Shown one piece after another: positions 33,474 through 46,200 of a stretch of 64,000 bases of DNA. Location: the NCBI GenBank assembly GCA_964059195.1, contig CAXKWD010000002.1:53346923-53410922 (forward strand), given 5' to 3'. The first letter of the stretch is position 1. Each line of letters starts with the position of its first letter. The stretch is from Ectobius pallidus (taxonomy: Eukaryota; Arthropoda; Insecta; Blattodea; Ectobiidae). The notes below the pieces were generated by a model, which saw only the letters and a list, made by a program, of their open reading frames with translations, was not told the origin of the DNA and did no database searches. Both the position numbers and the translations under genes were made by a program.

Positions 33474-33790
33474 TCAATCATGGTGCGTCGCTGACTACAG
33501 ATCCGTTGGCCCGGGTTCGATCTCTGGTACCTCCTCGGATTTTTCTGAGGTAGAGAGGTCTGGTAGGGGTGCACTTAGCCTCTTGATTCAAATTGAGGAG
33601 CTACTTGATAGAGAAGTAGCGGCTTCGGTCATGGAAACCACCATTAACGGCTGTGGGTGTCAGCATGGTGACCACATGCCCTCGATCCTGCCATCTGCCT
33701 ATGGTAGATGATGCAGCAGTCAGGTGATAGGCCTTGTCCCTTCTGGGATGTTAGCACCACTTAGTTATGAGCCCGATCATAGTAGTACTA
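33474..33790 (+). repeat. tRNA-derived SINE (family D)
   Basis: An A-box-like GGTGCGTCGCTGACTAC and a B-box-like GGGTTCGATCTC (33513-33523) head the element. The body continues with GAGGTAGAGAGGTCTGGTAG and ends in the module CCTGCCATCTGCCTATGG... that also occurs at 885-980. Confidence 0.75.
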
Positions 33791-34554
33791 TTGGCATTTA
33801 AATAGCCTTGTGTCCAGCAGTGGTAGTACTACCAGCACGGCGCTCCCATGAGTTTAAGAATTTTTGTAAGAAAACTATCTGCATTATCAACATAAAGGTT
33901 GTGGCATTCGAAAGATCAACTCTTATAGATTAGCTGGTAAAAAACAGAGCACAGTAGGGTAGCATACTGAAGTGTTGTGCCACCTACAAGAAAGCACTGT
34001 AATGACACAGTTGTTGATGTTCTCAAAGCTGGCTCATGAGCTGTGGTGTCAGCATTTTTATCACAAAATGAGTCACATATCCCCTTAAATTTAGCTTGCT
34101 TTAAATCAGCTGTTGTGTTCCGATTCTGACTGGTCTGAGTGTGTGGAATTAGATGAACTGTAGGATAATTTTGTAAATAAGTTGTGTATAAGTTTTATCT
34201 TATTCAGTTCAGCGTATATCTAGCCGAGTCCAGCTTTTCACCACGAGGCCTTCTATCGGAAAATGTAAGTACCTTCACACTTTTCAATAGAATTTATGGT
34301 TTATTGTTTTTCACTTCACAAAATTTCAGATTATTTTCTTAGAAATGTACCATAATATATACCATTTTTTTAAAAACTTCTTAAAACCTGCCAGCACATG
34401 GGTGAAGGGATATTTAAACAGCACTGGTGGAAAGTGTTAAAACAAAATATTATACATAAAAAAAAATATATGACTTAATTTAATATGTGCTTACATATTT
34501 TGTAGGATTAGTAACCTTCATAATAATTAATAATGATATCAGGCATGAACTTCA

Positions 34555-35110
34555 TGAAAAATGGCAGGTCATATTCCACTTTTACTGAATTATTTACTTG
34601 TGGGGGAAGGTGCTAGATCATTAAAAGAGGGTGTTCGAGGGGCTTGCCCCTCAAATATTAGGAAAGAGACAATTTCAGAATTTGTCTTATGTCATGCAAT
34701 TGGTATAATTCAAAACCGTACATCTATGAACCAAGTTGTGAATTACTGTACTTACGTATAGTACATTTTGTCATTCTTTTCCCAACAAGCTCTTAGCACA
34801 GTGGAAAGTGCATTGGACCGGTAATCCGAAGGTTCATGGATTGAATCCTGACCAATGCAAGACAGTTTAAAAGAAAAAGTCAATGTAATGCGAGTAATAG
34901 TATAGGTGGTAGAAATACTAGACAAAAATGCATAGAAAAAAGAAGTCAGAAGTGAAACAAGAAGAAGTGGATTGACAAAGTAAAAGGAGACAGTGAGAAT
35001 TCATTTTCAGAACTATTTGAAGTCAACAGATGTCATCCTAATGATGCTTTGGTGATGTCACAAACACTATCACATTCAATGAAATTACCAATCTATCAAT
35101 ATTGGTAGAC
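34555..35110 (+). repeat. Composite repeat with tRNA-derived module (family A, copy 2)
   Basis: It aligns to 15440-15965 over most of its length (shared CACTTT-ACTGAATTAT, ACATCTATGAACCAAG and the tRNA-like module). The module, AGCTCTTAGCACAGTGGAAA then GTGCATTGGACCGGTAATCC and GGATTGAATCC, keeps recognisable A and B boxes, so this is the better preserved copy. Confidence 0.65.
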
Positions 35111-35589
35111 TCTTGGTGTAGTTATAGACCTGTAACCTCTGATCCTGATTTCAATTTCTTGGATCGCCTTTGGTCATTATTGGCATTTTTGTTCATATCA
35201 GGGGGGAAAAAATTATGTTCTTTCAAGTTTCGTTAAAGAAGTTTTACTGAAATCTACTGAAAATAATTACCTATATGGTGCACATCATTAGCTTGTGGTG
35301 TAAATAATCCCACACAGTACTGGTATGAGAAAATCTTCACAATAAAGATGTTTAATAAAATATCAATATGAACAGTGTTCATAAAGTTGATGCATTCTCA
35401 TATGGATGTTTTTAATCATGTCATTTTCAATTACTGCATCTGCAGGAGAGATGTCAGTTCCTGGTACTGGAATGTAAAGAATACACAAGATTAGGTTCTC
35501 AATTCAACACAGGAAAACTACATCATGAATAGAAGTTCTCCAACTTTCTACATATTGTAAACCCTACAGCTAACTGAACATAATGATAC

Positions 35590-35840
35590 AATAGGTTATT
35601 CCTCAGGTTCACGAGCAACCCCTGGTGATCCCATAAGGGGATATTCTCAGCGTATTTGTTACCGGGGTGTGCCAGTCCCCTACCTACTTAAACCTAAGGA
35701 CACACACACACCCAGTCCTGAGCCCGGGAAAGGAATTTTTCACTACTGAAAAATCCCCGACCTGGCCAGGAATCGAACCCGGGCCGCCGGAGTGGAAGGC
35801 AGGCATGCTACCGACTCACCCACGGAGGCGGACATGATAC
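35590..35840 (-). repeat. tRNA-derived SINE (family C, copy 2)
   Basis: On the minus strand a well kept tRNA-like head (GGGTGAGTCGGTAGCATGCC, then CCCGGGTTCGATTCCTGGCC) is followed by GGGGATTTTTCAGTAGTGAA and CTTTCCCGGGCTCAGGACTG. The body matches 21260-21320. The intact boxes suggest a younger copy than that at 21.2 kb. Confidence 0.85.
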
Positions 35841-36011
35841 AATTTCTAAGGCACAATTTGAAAAAATAGTCCAGTAATTTAACACAATTTTAATCTGTGC
35901 ATTTATAAATAATCCAAAATGATCAAGTGAATTTAAACAAGAAAATGTTAATATTCTCTGAAAAAGTGAATATTGGCACTTCCACACACGTAAGATTACC
36001 CTATTTAAATA

Positions 36012-36130
36012 TTTTTAGTCAGCTGTTGGTATTAAATGTACTTCTTGTTCTAATTATTTAGGCTTGGCAATTTTTTAGTCAGCTGTTGGTATTAAATGTA
36101 CTTCTTGTTCTAATTATTTAGGCTTGGCAA
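36012..36130. repeat. Perfect two-copy tandem duplication, 60-bp period
   Basis: The block starting TTTTTAGTCAGCTGTTGGTA and ending TTTAGGCTTGGCAA occurs twice in a row without a mismatch across about 59 bp. It is non-coding and very recent, or an assembly artefact. Confidence 0.9.
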
Positions 36131-38585
36131 GTTCAATACTATTATCATAATCACCTGAAATACAATTTTATGATTTAGGAGTATGTCTTTTACCAGGCAG
36201 GCTTTAATTAGCTAGCTTCAAACTCATCTTTGTAAAAAGTTAGATGTGTTGTTAATGTGCAATTCTTCTTTTAATTATTAATAATGCTACTAACTAGTTT
36301 TAATGAGGTGAAATAATAGCTGACTTTTGTTATGAATAGCTTGGTTCAGTATTTGCCTCGTACAAAATTCCAGGTAATTAAAATTTTACCATACCCTTAT
36401 AAAAAGTCATGTTACATGGTACATATGTCACAGTTTGAGAACCACTAGTTGTATAGAAGGGAATACAGTATAATTACCCTGTCCCCCAAAGTCAGCGCCT
36501 ATGCAAAGAAGTTGTAAAAATGATAAACACAATCCTGAATTACATTAAATCAGTATAATGAATACTATTCCACCTTGAAATTTTAGAGAATTAAAAAATA
36601 AAAATTCAAGCTCAACTCTGTTCATACTCTGAGGATTCTGTACGAAATAAGTTACCAAAAATAAATGTTCATTGCTTCCTGGTCTAGTTAGATACATATA
36701 ACATTCCATTACAGCCAATTTGACTATTTGCCCAATTCATAACTGACCGAAAGAAACATACCGTATTTACTTGTGAATAAGCCCATATTTTTTTGTTAGA
36801 AAAGGGATGGGGGCCTATACATGAGAGATTGCAGGGAAGAAAGGTCAGCAATGTCAGGCACTGCTTTACTGAGGGACCCAAAGAGGCTGGAAGATCGGTG
36901 TTCTACTACACTGCTTTGCTAAGGAAGCCAGAGAGGTGAGAATGTCGTTTGAAACACAGATGTGCTGAACTTTCTGGATCTCTAGCAGTGCACCGTGATG
37001 GTGGCTTTTTGTCCTGGCTTCTACTGCTTGTGGGAGTATGTGTATATGAAAACTCAATGACATTTGGGCACTTAATGGTAACACATATTGTACCAATTAT
37101 ATCTGAAATTCCTGAAAAGGACTCTTAAAATTAATGGTAGGGTCTAAAGATCTATCCACATAAAGTAATTTTAATTAACGTGTCCAAGAGGCTTTACATC
37201 AGCATTGATATTGTCTGAATACCATATCAGTCAAGTTTATGAAGTATCCATGCTCCAGTTGGAATTTTGGGAATACAGTAATTTATTCTTTTGCTCTGTG
37301 CATGTGATCTATCCATTTCAATATGATTTTCAAACTTCAATAATTAACAAGCATTTAGGCTACATGATAAGTTCAAATAAGTTTTATTATTTTGAAGGAG
37401 CTCCTCTAGATTTGGAGAACCTCCTCAGTAAAGCAAGATGCCTAGAAGAATGACTTCTCATTGAGCCATTATTAGGCTCATTTTAGGCTTTAAGGCCTAA
37501 AGAAGCCCTTTAAGTCGTCATGCCTGGCCTATGTGGATTTCGGCATAGTTTATGGAAAATAATATTTATAGTTATCAAAGGAATATTATGAAGATGAGAC
37601 CTTGGCTTCTTATTATTACGTCAACATTGTTGGTTTCTGCATAGCATGTTATTTCCTGTCTTTCTGATTGATTATTTATTAGCGTATTAAAGAAGAGTTT
37701 GATAATATGTAACAAAACACTATCTAGATTGTTACTAGGAAGGATGTGTTATTAATCATGATAGGCTGTATGCATTTGGATGCTGAGGGGTGAGGTGTGT
37801 TTTGTTTCATCTATATTATCAGATTTCCCGCTAGGCTCTTAGTCATTTGCTGGTTGGAAGTGGCAGTGTCCACGTCGATTTGTGTCTTAGTTTTGTGATG
37901 TGATTTTGGCATTTGACTATGGGTCCGCCTTCGTAAGGTATTTATGGCGGGAGTGGGTTCTCTTCTCTCAGGTATGTGATTAGTTTACTTTCATTATCAA
38001 TATAAGTGATTTTATTTAATATTGTGTTTTGTCTGTGATGGCATCCTGGCGCAGGTCCGCCATCTTGTTTCCCGCGCGTCTGATTTTCAATTCTTTGGGA
38101 GTGTATTTATTTTGTTTTATTTATTGGTGAGTCCGTCTGTTATGTAGTTGTGTCCCTTTCCACGTAATTTTATTAATTATATTAATTCTATTCGGTCCCC
38201 TGTGCTTACCTGAGAGAATGACTCATTATCCTTTGCGCTTTGTTTTGATGTCTCATATTAGTTATATTTCCGGTCTAGCCAGCAATGACCCATCTTCAAG
38301 TCAATGGGCGGCATTTGAAGATGTCTTCGGATTTTGTTTTTAAGTTTTAAATTATCTGGCCGCCTTGAGGAGGAGCGAGCTTTCATTTGTATGTATGTTA
38401 TATGAGCTAGGGTTACCTGTATTTAATTGTAGATATTACTTTAAATTCTGGAACGTTGTACCTTCAGTTCGAATTCTTTTACTTTCAGGTATTTTTAGTA
38501 TGCAGTACTATTCTGTCAGAATGTGTATGGGTTATGATTATGCTTTAGAAACTTAGCAAATTATTTAAATTGTTTTTCTAAAGAG
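36131..38585. other. Intergenic DNA with one mariner-like terminus fragment
   Basis: At about 36759 a mariner-like MITE end (TACCGTATTTACTTGTGAAT then AAGCCC) is visible, but no second end was found. GC content is somewhat higher at 37820-38340, with GCCATCTTG and CCGCCTTCG words that could mark a 5' exon or LTR. I cannot support either. Confidence 0.35.
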
Positions 38586-38590
38586 ATATA

Positions 38591-39122
38591 CCGTATTGGC
38601 CTGAAAATAAGACGACCTCGAATATAAGACGACCTCGAATATAAGACGACCCTGAATTTTTGAAGGGTAGTTACGAAAAAATAAATAAAATAGCTTATTA
38701 GTACATTTTGCTTCAGATAAAACAGAAGTTAGAAGTTCATGTCGTATCTTCTTCTCTCGTCTTTATTTACGCATTGAGACAATGAAGATGCTTTCTTTTC
38801 CACATGGTCTGCCATGTTGGTGGTCAAACAAAGCATTATGCATAGAGAATAGAGATGCCAAGCAGTGCAGTACACGGCAGTACAAGGAGAAGCACGAATT
38901 CGGGAACAATAAAGTTCGGTAAAATTCGGCAATTTCCGCGCGACTTTGACCTTGGATCGGACGCACACCATTTGCGTGGGGATCCCCGGCCGCTACACAC
39001 GTGCACAGCTGCATTCATGATTGGAGAGTTGTTGAGTCTTAGGCTGCGCATATAAGACTAGTATAGTTTTTAAAAGCACATTTTCAGGGAAAAAACATCG
39101 TCTTATATTCGGGCCAATACGG
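38591..39122. mobile_element. Mariner-like MITE (532 bp), TA-flanked
   Basis: The termini are CCGTATTGGCCTGAAAATAA then GACGAC, and inward from the right CCGTATTGGCCCGAATATAA then GACGAT. TA lies at 38589-38590 and 39123-39124. Near the left end the unit CTCGAATATAAGACGAC is duplicated. Several short frames cross it on both strands; none is coding. Confidence 0.85.
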
Positions 39123-39699
39123 TATTAACTTCAAGAATTTCGATGTTACTCAAGAAGCAGCAAGATTATAAATTTGTAATTGTTTGGATTCTTTCTCTTT
39201 GTCACACATGCCCAAAATTTAGTATGACTTATTTTAGAGAATACAGCACGTCTTCCACAGTTTATGTTTGTGTTCCTTTCCCCTTGGCGCAAAGGCTGCT
39301 TAAATTAATTTTAACTGGCCTTTGGGCCAGATGCGCCTAGTCCCGTAGTTAAAAGGTTTGTTTTCAGTGAACCCAGTTGCAAGTTTTCTTTCATACCCCG
39401 GCGCATCATGTAAAATGAAGGAATACTTTTTTCTCTACTTATTAACTGGAACTGTGAGATTTCACAGGTTACTATGAGCTTGGCTGCTTTATAATGCCTG
39501 ATGTTCATGTGTTAGCAATGTTTCTTATATTGTTTATATTTAAATCCCTTACAGCAATCCCTTAAATATCTTACTGGAAGGGAAAAAACAAACTTACACT
39601 GTCTTCACAGTTTTTAAGTGGGATTCTTTTACAGTCAAGTGGTACTATAAATTGAGTGATAGTAGTGTATATACTGTCAGTTTTTTACACTCAACTTCG

Positions 39700-40114
39700 C
39701 TTACTTGTCTTACTTCAAGAACCATGGTTTCAGTCACCATCGTGATCATCCTCAGCTTGTGTCTGACTGTTTTGAATTTCCGTTGCTGGTCTTGAAGAAG
39801 TTGGAGGAGGGTGAGCGTTTGATGAAGTCTAAGGCAGATAGAAATTTTGAATGGGGCTGCTCTCTATCTGTGTGTCGAAGTTCAGAACATAGAGCATGGG
39901 AGAATATCTTTATTGATAAACAGAAAAACAAATTAATGGATTTTGACACACAGATAAGTGAGCAGCCTCATTCAAAATTTCTACCCACCATATCAAACAC
40001 ACACCACCTTCCAATTTCATCAGGACTAGCAATGGAAATTCAAAGTATTCAGAAAAAAGCTGAGGATAATTACAAAGGTGACTAAAACCATGGTTCTTGA
40101 AAAAAGACAAGCAA
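39700..40114. repeat. Long foldback (inverted) repeat, arms about 180 bp
   Basis: The left arm (39700-39880) and right arm (39941-40114) are imperfect reverse complements, roughly 80 percent by eye. Both contain GAACCATGG...TT near the outer end and CATTCAAAATTTCTA-like words near the loop. The loop is about 60 bp. Apparent open frames on both strands translate the same sequence because the arms mirror each other. It lies just downstream of TAF7 exon 7. Confidence 0.8.
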
Positions 40115-40263
40115 AGATGTGTGTAAACAAATCTACGATCATATAGTATCATTCCATCTAAACTGTCTTCTTTCTTAACAATGTTGACAGAATGCCCTAT
40201 TTTAAAACTACGTGATTCTGGAGTATATTTAACTTCAGAAGGGATATATAGTAGAAATATTAC

Positions 40264-43200
40264 CTCTTGTTCTTTTTCTAGCTGTTCAGATAATAAGTTA
40301 TCCAGAATATCTTGGAATCTCTGCCGGAGAGCATAATTCTCAATGTTTGCAATCTCTAGTTCCTGTTGCTGACGTCTGGTGCGCAGGTCAGCCAACTGCT
40401 GCTGTAGAACATCTAATCGGGCTCTGATATTGGCTGTAACATAAATCCATGAATCACTCACCCACACATGAACAGAAAAACGGAAAGCAACAATTAAATA
40501 ATTCCCATACAGTTAGCACCTCTAATACTGCTAGTTTTAAGCTTTACCACTCTCTTGAGTGAAACCATGTTGAAATTTAGGTACCGGTATATCAAGCTTT
40601 CCCAACAAGCTAACAATTCTATGACAGACAATTTTTCAATCATTTTAGATATAAAGTAGAAGCCCGAAATAGCACGGTTCAAAATACCGCGGATTTGGAT
40701 GTAACGCGGAGGAAAGTATGTCCCCCAATAAAAATATACTGTGGTTTTATAAATAAAATTTTTATTTTGGAAATTGAGTTAAATCAATAAAAATTCTGCA
40801 ATGAGCGGTTCTGCAGTACATTTTTTTTTACCTTTAGACCCACTCTCACCCGCTAGTTGACCGTCACTACCGCATTCCAAAGGATTTATCAGATGTAACG
40901 GTACATGTAATGAAACCGTAGTTCTATAAGGATTAAAAAAATCTGCACCTGCCAGAAATTCTTAAAACCTAGGAAAGTTGAAATAATAATGTTGCTGCAC
41001 TAATAATGAAGTGCAGGTCAAGAAATACAAGGAAATTTATTTTGAAATATATTTTTGTGCAAATTTTTGAAGCCATAAGTTGTATTTTTTTTTTAAAGGG
41101 CATAACTCATGAAACTTAAAAATTAAATAAAATATATATATAACCATTTAAATTTCAAAAACTTTTGGTATGTTATAAGAGATAAATCCACCAGATCTTG
41201 CTTATTTTATATGCTTCAGATTTTAAACAGTTTTTTGCAGTGCTGAAGTTGGGCTGGAACAGCGTGCAAGCAAAGAAAAAATCTACTCTTCATCGCTTCG
41301 GCATAAATGCAGCGAGGAAAAAATTACATATGAAATTGGCATATATTTTGGCAATACTTTTTTAATAAAGCACCATCATTTGGGTCATGATCTCATGTTC
41401 TTGTTGTGATAGTTGCCTTGCCTGCAAGTTAACCATAGATTCAATGTGTATGTGACGAAGTTGGTTGCATTGATTGTTATTGTAATGTAATATCTATGTG
41501 ATTCATTTAAGAAGGTAATTTTACTATAATGTTTGGTATCATAAAAAGAAAAAGAAATAAGTAAATACCTGTATATTAAACTTAATGGTTCCCCCTAGAA
41601 AAAATGTCAAACCTCAGCAGTGATTCTTTGTGTCCCCCAAACATTTACTTGAGATGACAATAGCCCTTATAAAAATAAAAATACTAAAATAATAGCCTGT
41701 GCTATACGCATGCCTTAAATGCACTCAGAAAAGTTTGCTCTATTCTTCAATAGAGCACTTACAACGGACATATCCCAATTTACACAGTTGGGTTCCATTA
41801 AATCCCAATTCTCACAAAACTTTATCTGAAAATTTTGTCTCTTTCTTGGAGTTACACTTTAGACTAAAACAGTTTATTTCCATTTTTGCAAGCCCCACAT
41901 CCATCTTCTAACAATGACCAACCACCAGGAATAATACCGGTAGCTGCACAACATTTTTGCATACTGTAATACTTTATACCCACAAGCATTTTATTCTAAA
42001 TTAAATTTGCTAGCTAGTAAAAATAATTGCATCTGTGAAGCAGAAATAACATTTCCAACACGACTGTGTGTGTGTGATAAACCTATCAAGCCTAAAATAA
42101 CATACTATGACTGACCGTGTGTGGGAGGCTGAAAAGTGAATGAGAAATTTTATTAGCATCTAATACATGTGAAATATTTAACTGTAAGCAGAATAATACA
42201 TTACAGTGGAGAACACAATCTCACCTCTGGACATCTGCTGGTTTCCTCCAAAGTCAGATTCCTCTGTGCTGGTCAACTCATTTTTCAGGATATCAAAGTC
42301 AAACACGGGTTCAGACTTAACATTCTCTTGGTGGAACTCGGCTGACTGTTGACTGTAATCATGTGGATGTGACTGTTCTTGCTTCATGGACATGGGGGAA
42401 ATTGTGTGCACTTGTTTCCTGTACATAGCAGCTCTAGGACTAAACATATCTCTACTGAACTGCGTCACTAGAGGATGTCCATGCCTCTCTGATGCATCCT
42501 TGAAAAATAAATGAATTAATTAAAAATTTAATCTAATGATTTGCTTAGACAAAAAATATCAAAACAATATATCAGGTTACCCATGTCAAGACAGAGTTCA
42601 CATCATTCAAAGGGTAGGGAGTTACAGTCACTACCATCAAAATGACTATTCTTGGGATTTAAATTTTACGCAAATTTAAAAACCAGAGTATACTTGGGAG
42701 AAAAATTTCTCTGACACTGCAATTCAAACCCATGATCTTCAGCTTTCCGTAACCATAACTTGGGTTACAGTGGCAGGTGAAACTCGGAGGTCATGTGTTC
42801 AAGTCCTACTGTAAGAGGAATTTTCTCCTACATATTCTCATTTAAAAGCAGAATAAATGTGTTTCTTGAGCTGTATACAGTTAGTTGCAAATATGGGCCA
42901 CAAGAAAGCAGACACATGCACTTCTGAAGGCTGCATTTGTATGTAGCAGGGAGATGGAATCCCAGTTGATCTCAAGGTTAGTAGAGTAGTATATAAATAA
43001 AAGGCAATTTTAGTGTTTTATCCTTTATAGACCTAAAGACTACTGGACCAATTTACATGCAATTTTTTGCAAAATGTTCAGTGTTGTCCGGAGAAGGTTT
43101 AAAGCGACCGATATTGAAATCCTCGATGTAACCAGTAGAAAGAAAGTTACGGGCCTAAATCTTTATTTAAATATTAGCCTACATTGAATTCAACAAATGC

Positions 43201-46200
43201 AATTCAGTTCTCACGACAACAGTTTTGTTTACAGTGATATGTATGTATCAGTGGCTCAAGATTTTAATTTTTTGTGTGTAGAATAAACTTCTGTGACCAT
43301 CTTCTTGGCTTGAATAGAGAACTGTTCCAAACTTTTAAATTGTTGTATTTTATTGTTAGACTATTTGATCTACCGTACTTTGCCAATGGTCTACAGTTAT
43401 ACACAAGATTCTGTTTGCCAGATCTGTACCAAACACACGTCTGTGGATTAATTCATTTCAAGATTACAAACCTGTAGTGACATGGAATCTGAGAGCCGAC
43501 TGTCATCAGCTGATGGACGACTTGTCTCATCTTCCAGCTCCATAATGTTAATGTTTGTCTCTTCCTCTTCAGAATCACTTACAGCTTCACCAAAGATATC
43601 ATGTTCCGCTAAAACAAACATATAATCATCAGCAAAGACCTTGTTAAAAACTATGGTAATCATTTTAAAAATTTTCTCCCAGGTGAGCTAGATGAAACAT
43701 TATCATGGGATTAAGAACCATTGTGATAATACAATCAATTTTGTCTGAAATATATAACTTACCAACGTCCACACTATGTTGATTACTTGTTTCTAGAGAT
43801 GCATCACCATTCTGACCTGTTCCAACACTGCCATTCTCTTCCTTAACCACACCAGTTTTCAGCTTGTCATCATCTTCATTAATGACTTCCCACTTGACAC
43901 TAACAGCATCATTATCTACGCGAAGCAGTCTTTTCACTTCTTTTTCTATCTCAGGAGCCTCTACATACTTCTTCTTCAAAGTCTTGCGGAATCTTCGTCG
44001 ACGAACATTCTTCAATGGTGGGGTGATTCCATGGGGCCAAAGGAATTTTTTATCAACTTTATTTGGATCTTTTTTTTTTGTTTTCACTGGTGATTCTTCA
44101 TCTGTTGTTGTCTGATCATCCTCTTCTTTGCATATCAACAGCTGAAACAAGAGCAATGCTATAGCTCTAACTTCATGACATAATAAGACCTGATACTTAC
44201 TGCAGCTTTACTGCTGAATGTAAATGCTATCAACTTACAATTTAATAATGAATATATTTTTATACTGCACTAACCTGACAAACATCTGCAGTCTTGTAGA
44301 AACTCTTATTGTCTATAGTTTTTAGAGATTCAACTATAGTAGGCAGATCAACAACCTGTTGAGACAATTTTAAGAAAAGAAATTACTGGCACTGCATATT
44401 GAATGTAATTTTGATATTCTAAATTATAAACATCATTAAAATCAACTGATTTTACTCAGTCCTACCAAATCATTTTATCTACTTGAAAACCTAGTTGTTT
44501 GTATGATCAGCAGTAGCCTTAGTATTGTCCACCAGAACTTTGTCAAATTATTGTATGGTAAATCAGCCACCCATTTCAAATTTGCATTAGGCTATTATAA
44601 AAACATGCATAGTTCCTCAGTTGGTGGGCCTGTAGCCCTATGCTTAATTCTTGAGGGTGAGCATAAATTATTTCATTGCAAAATGAAGACCACAAGGCCA
44701 TCTATACTACTGTCAGGGAGAAATACATGAAATACAAGAATTATACAACTTAATTATATGTATTACTAGCATGTGCCCATGGCTTCACCCACGATAATTA
44801 TTTCAAAAATTAAAAATTAAGAGCATAATAGTTAAATCATTATATTTATTAACACCTAAATCACATGGACTACATACCATGATTAGATAACGTCGCCTGG
44901 TAAAAGCGACCTCAGATTCGAGGTCCTTGGCCCAGGAAACCCCTGTATAGTGAGTTTCGTCCAAATCGAACGTTTGACCATATTTAGGCCTATATTGATT
45001 ATCCCTCTTCCGTGTAGGTTGAAAATTTCATGTGTCTGCGGGCCTTGACATTCTAAACAAATGAATCGTCCAAGATGGACTTACAAAATCAAGCGATCGC
45101 CCGCGATAATTATTTCAAAAATAAAAAATTAAGAGCATAATAGTTAAATCATTAATTTATTAACACCTAAATCACGTGAATTACATACCTCGATTAGATA
45201 GCGTCGCCTGGTAAAAGCGATCTCAGATTCGAGTTCCTTGGCCCAGAAAACCACTGTAGGCTATTGATTATCCCTCTTCTGTCTTTGTTTAAAATTTCAG
45301 ATATCTGCGTGCCTGACATTATAAACAAATGAATCGACCTGCGTGGGTTTTTATTTCCAAGGCATGGCAAAAATAGCCAAAGCCAACTGTAATTGATTTG
45401 ACATTGAAATGTATTACTGAAAAATGATGCTTCAAAAATGCAAAAAATACCAGATAAAAATGGGTACCGTAGGAGAAAAGGCAGAAGTGAAACGAGAAGA
45501 TACTGCATAGATGAGAGAAAAGAATGTGAGAATTAACGCTCACAATACTGAAATCAATGACAACCTTGGTTGGTGGTGCCATAAACATGAACACATTACA
45601 TGAAATTAAGGAATTATAATCTTTCATAAGTGTGAGGGATATGTAACAGCAAAATGTGGACCACTGGAACTGTAAGCACTTTTTGGGTTTACAGCATAGT
45701 ATAGCCTGTATCTGTATAGTGTTCTATGATGCAAACTTGAGATTGTTCAACTGATATATTAATGTAAAATCACACAGAGATCCAGTGGACAGAACAGGGG
45801 CTACCACATGGTTGGGCTTTAACAAGTAGATAAAAATAGCTGGTACATAGGGCTCTTGGGTCTATTTGTACGTTTTACCGGTTGTCAGTCAATGTTCACA
45901 AGGAAGGCACTGAAACGACATAGCCAACAAAACAAAATAGAATGCACCATGTAGTCAATGAAACAGAATGGCATTATAAATACTAAAACACACACACACA
46001 CATCTCTCTCTACCATAAACGTAATACTCACACAGTATTCTCTACTCTAAGTATAACTTATTTTCTGCAATTAGCTTGTGGATTCTTTGGCACTCCAAAC
46101 AAAAATTATTTAATTTTTTCTCCGTTTCACCTTCTGCCTACTAGCTGGCGTTAATTCGTGATTGGACATTAAAGGTGTGGCGTCACCATGCTAGGAGAAC

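Noticed and set aside
34785..34855. Possible genuine tRNA gene
   Set aside because: A and B boxes are recognisable, but the acceptor stem does not pair convincingly and the module recurs with the same long tail at 15.7 kb, so it is a SINE head.
37820..38340. Possible first exon or LTR (GC-richer patch with GCCATCTTG)
   Set aside because: No paired LTR, no downstream coding exon and no clear donor linked to a frame were found.
38729..39055. Overlapping open frames on both strands
   Set aside because: All are inside the mariner-like MITE at 38591-39122 and none is conserved or domain-bearing.
39705..40085. 126-codon open frame on plus and a 185-codon minus frame overlapping it
   Set aside because: Both run through the arms of the foldback repeat, which mirror each other. 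Only the first 170 nt of the minus frame (TAF7 exon 7) are supported.
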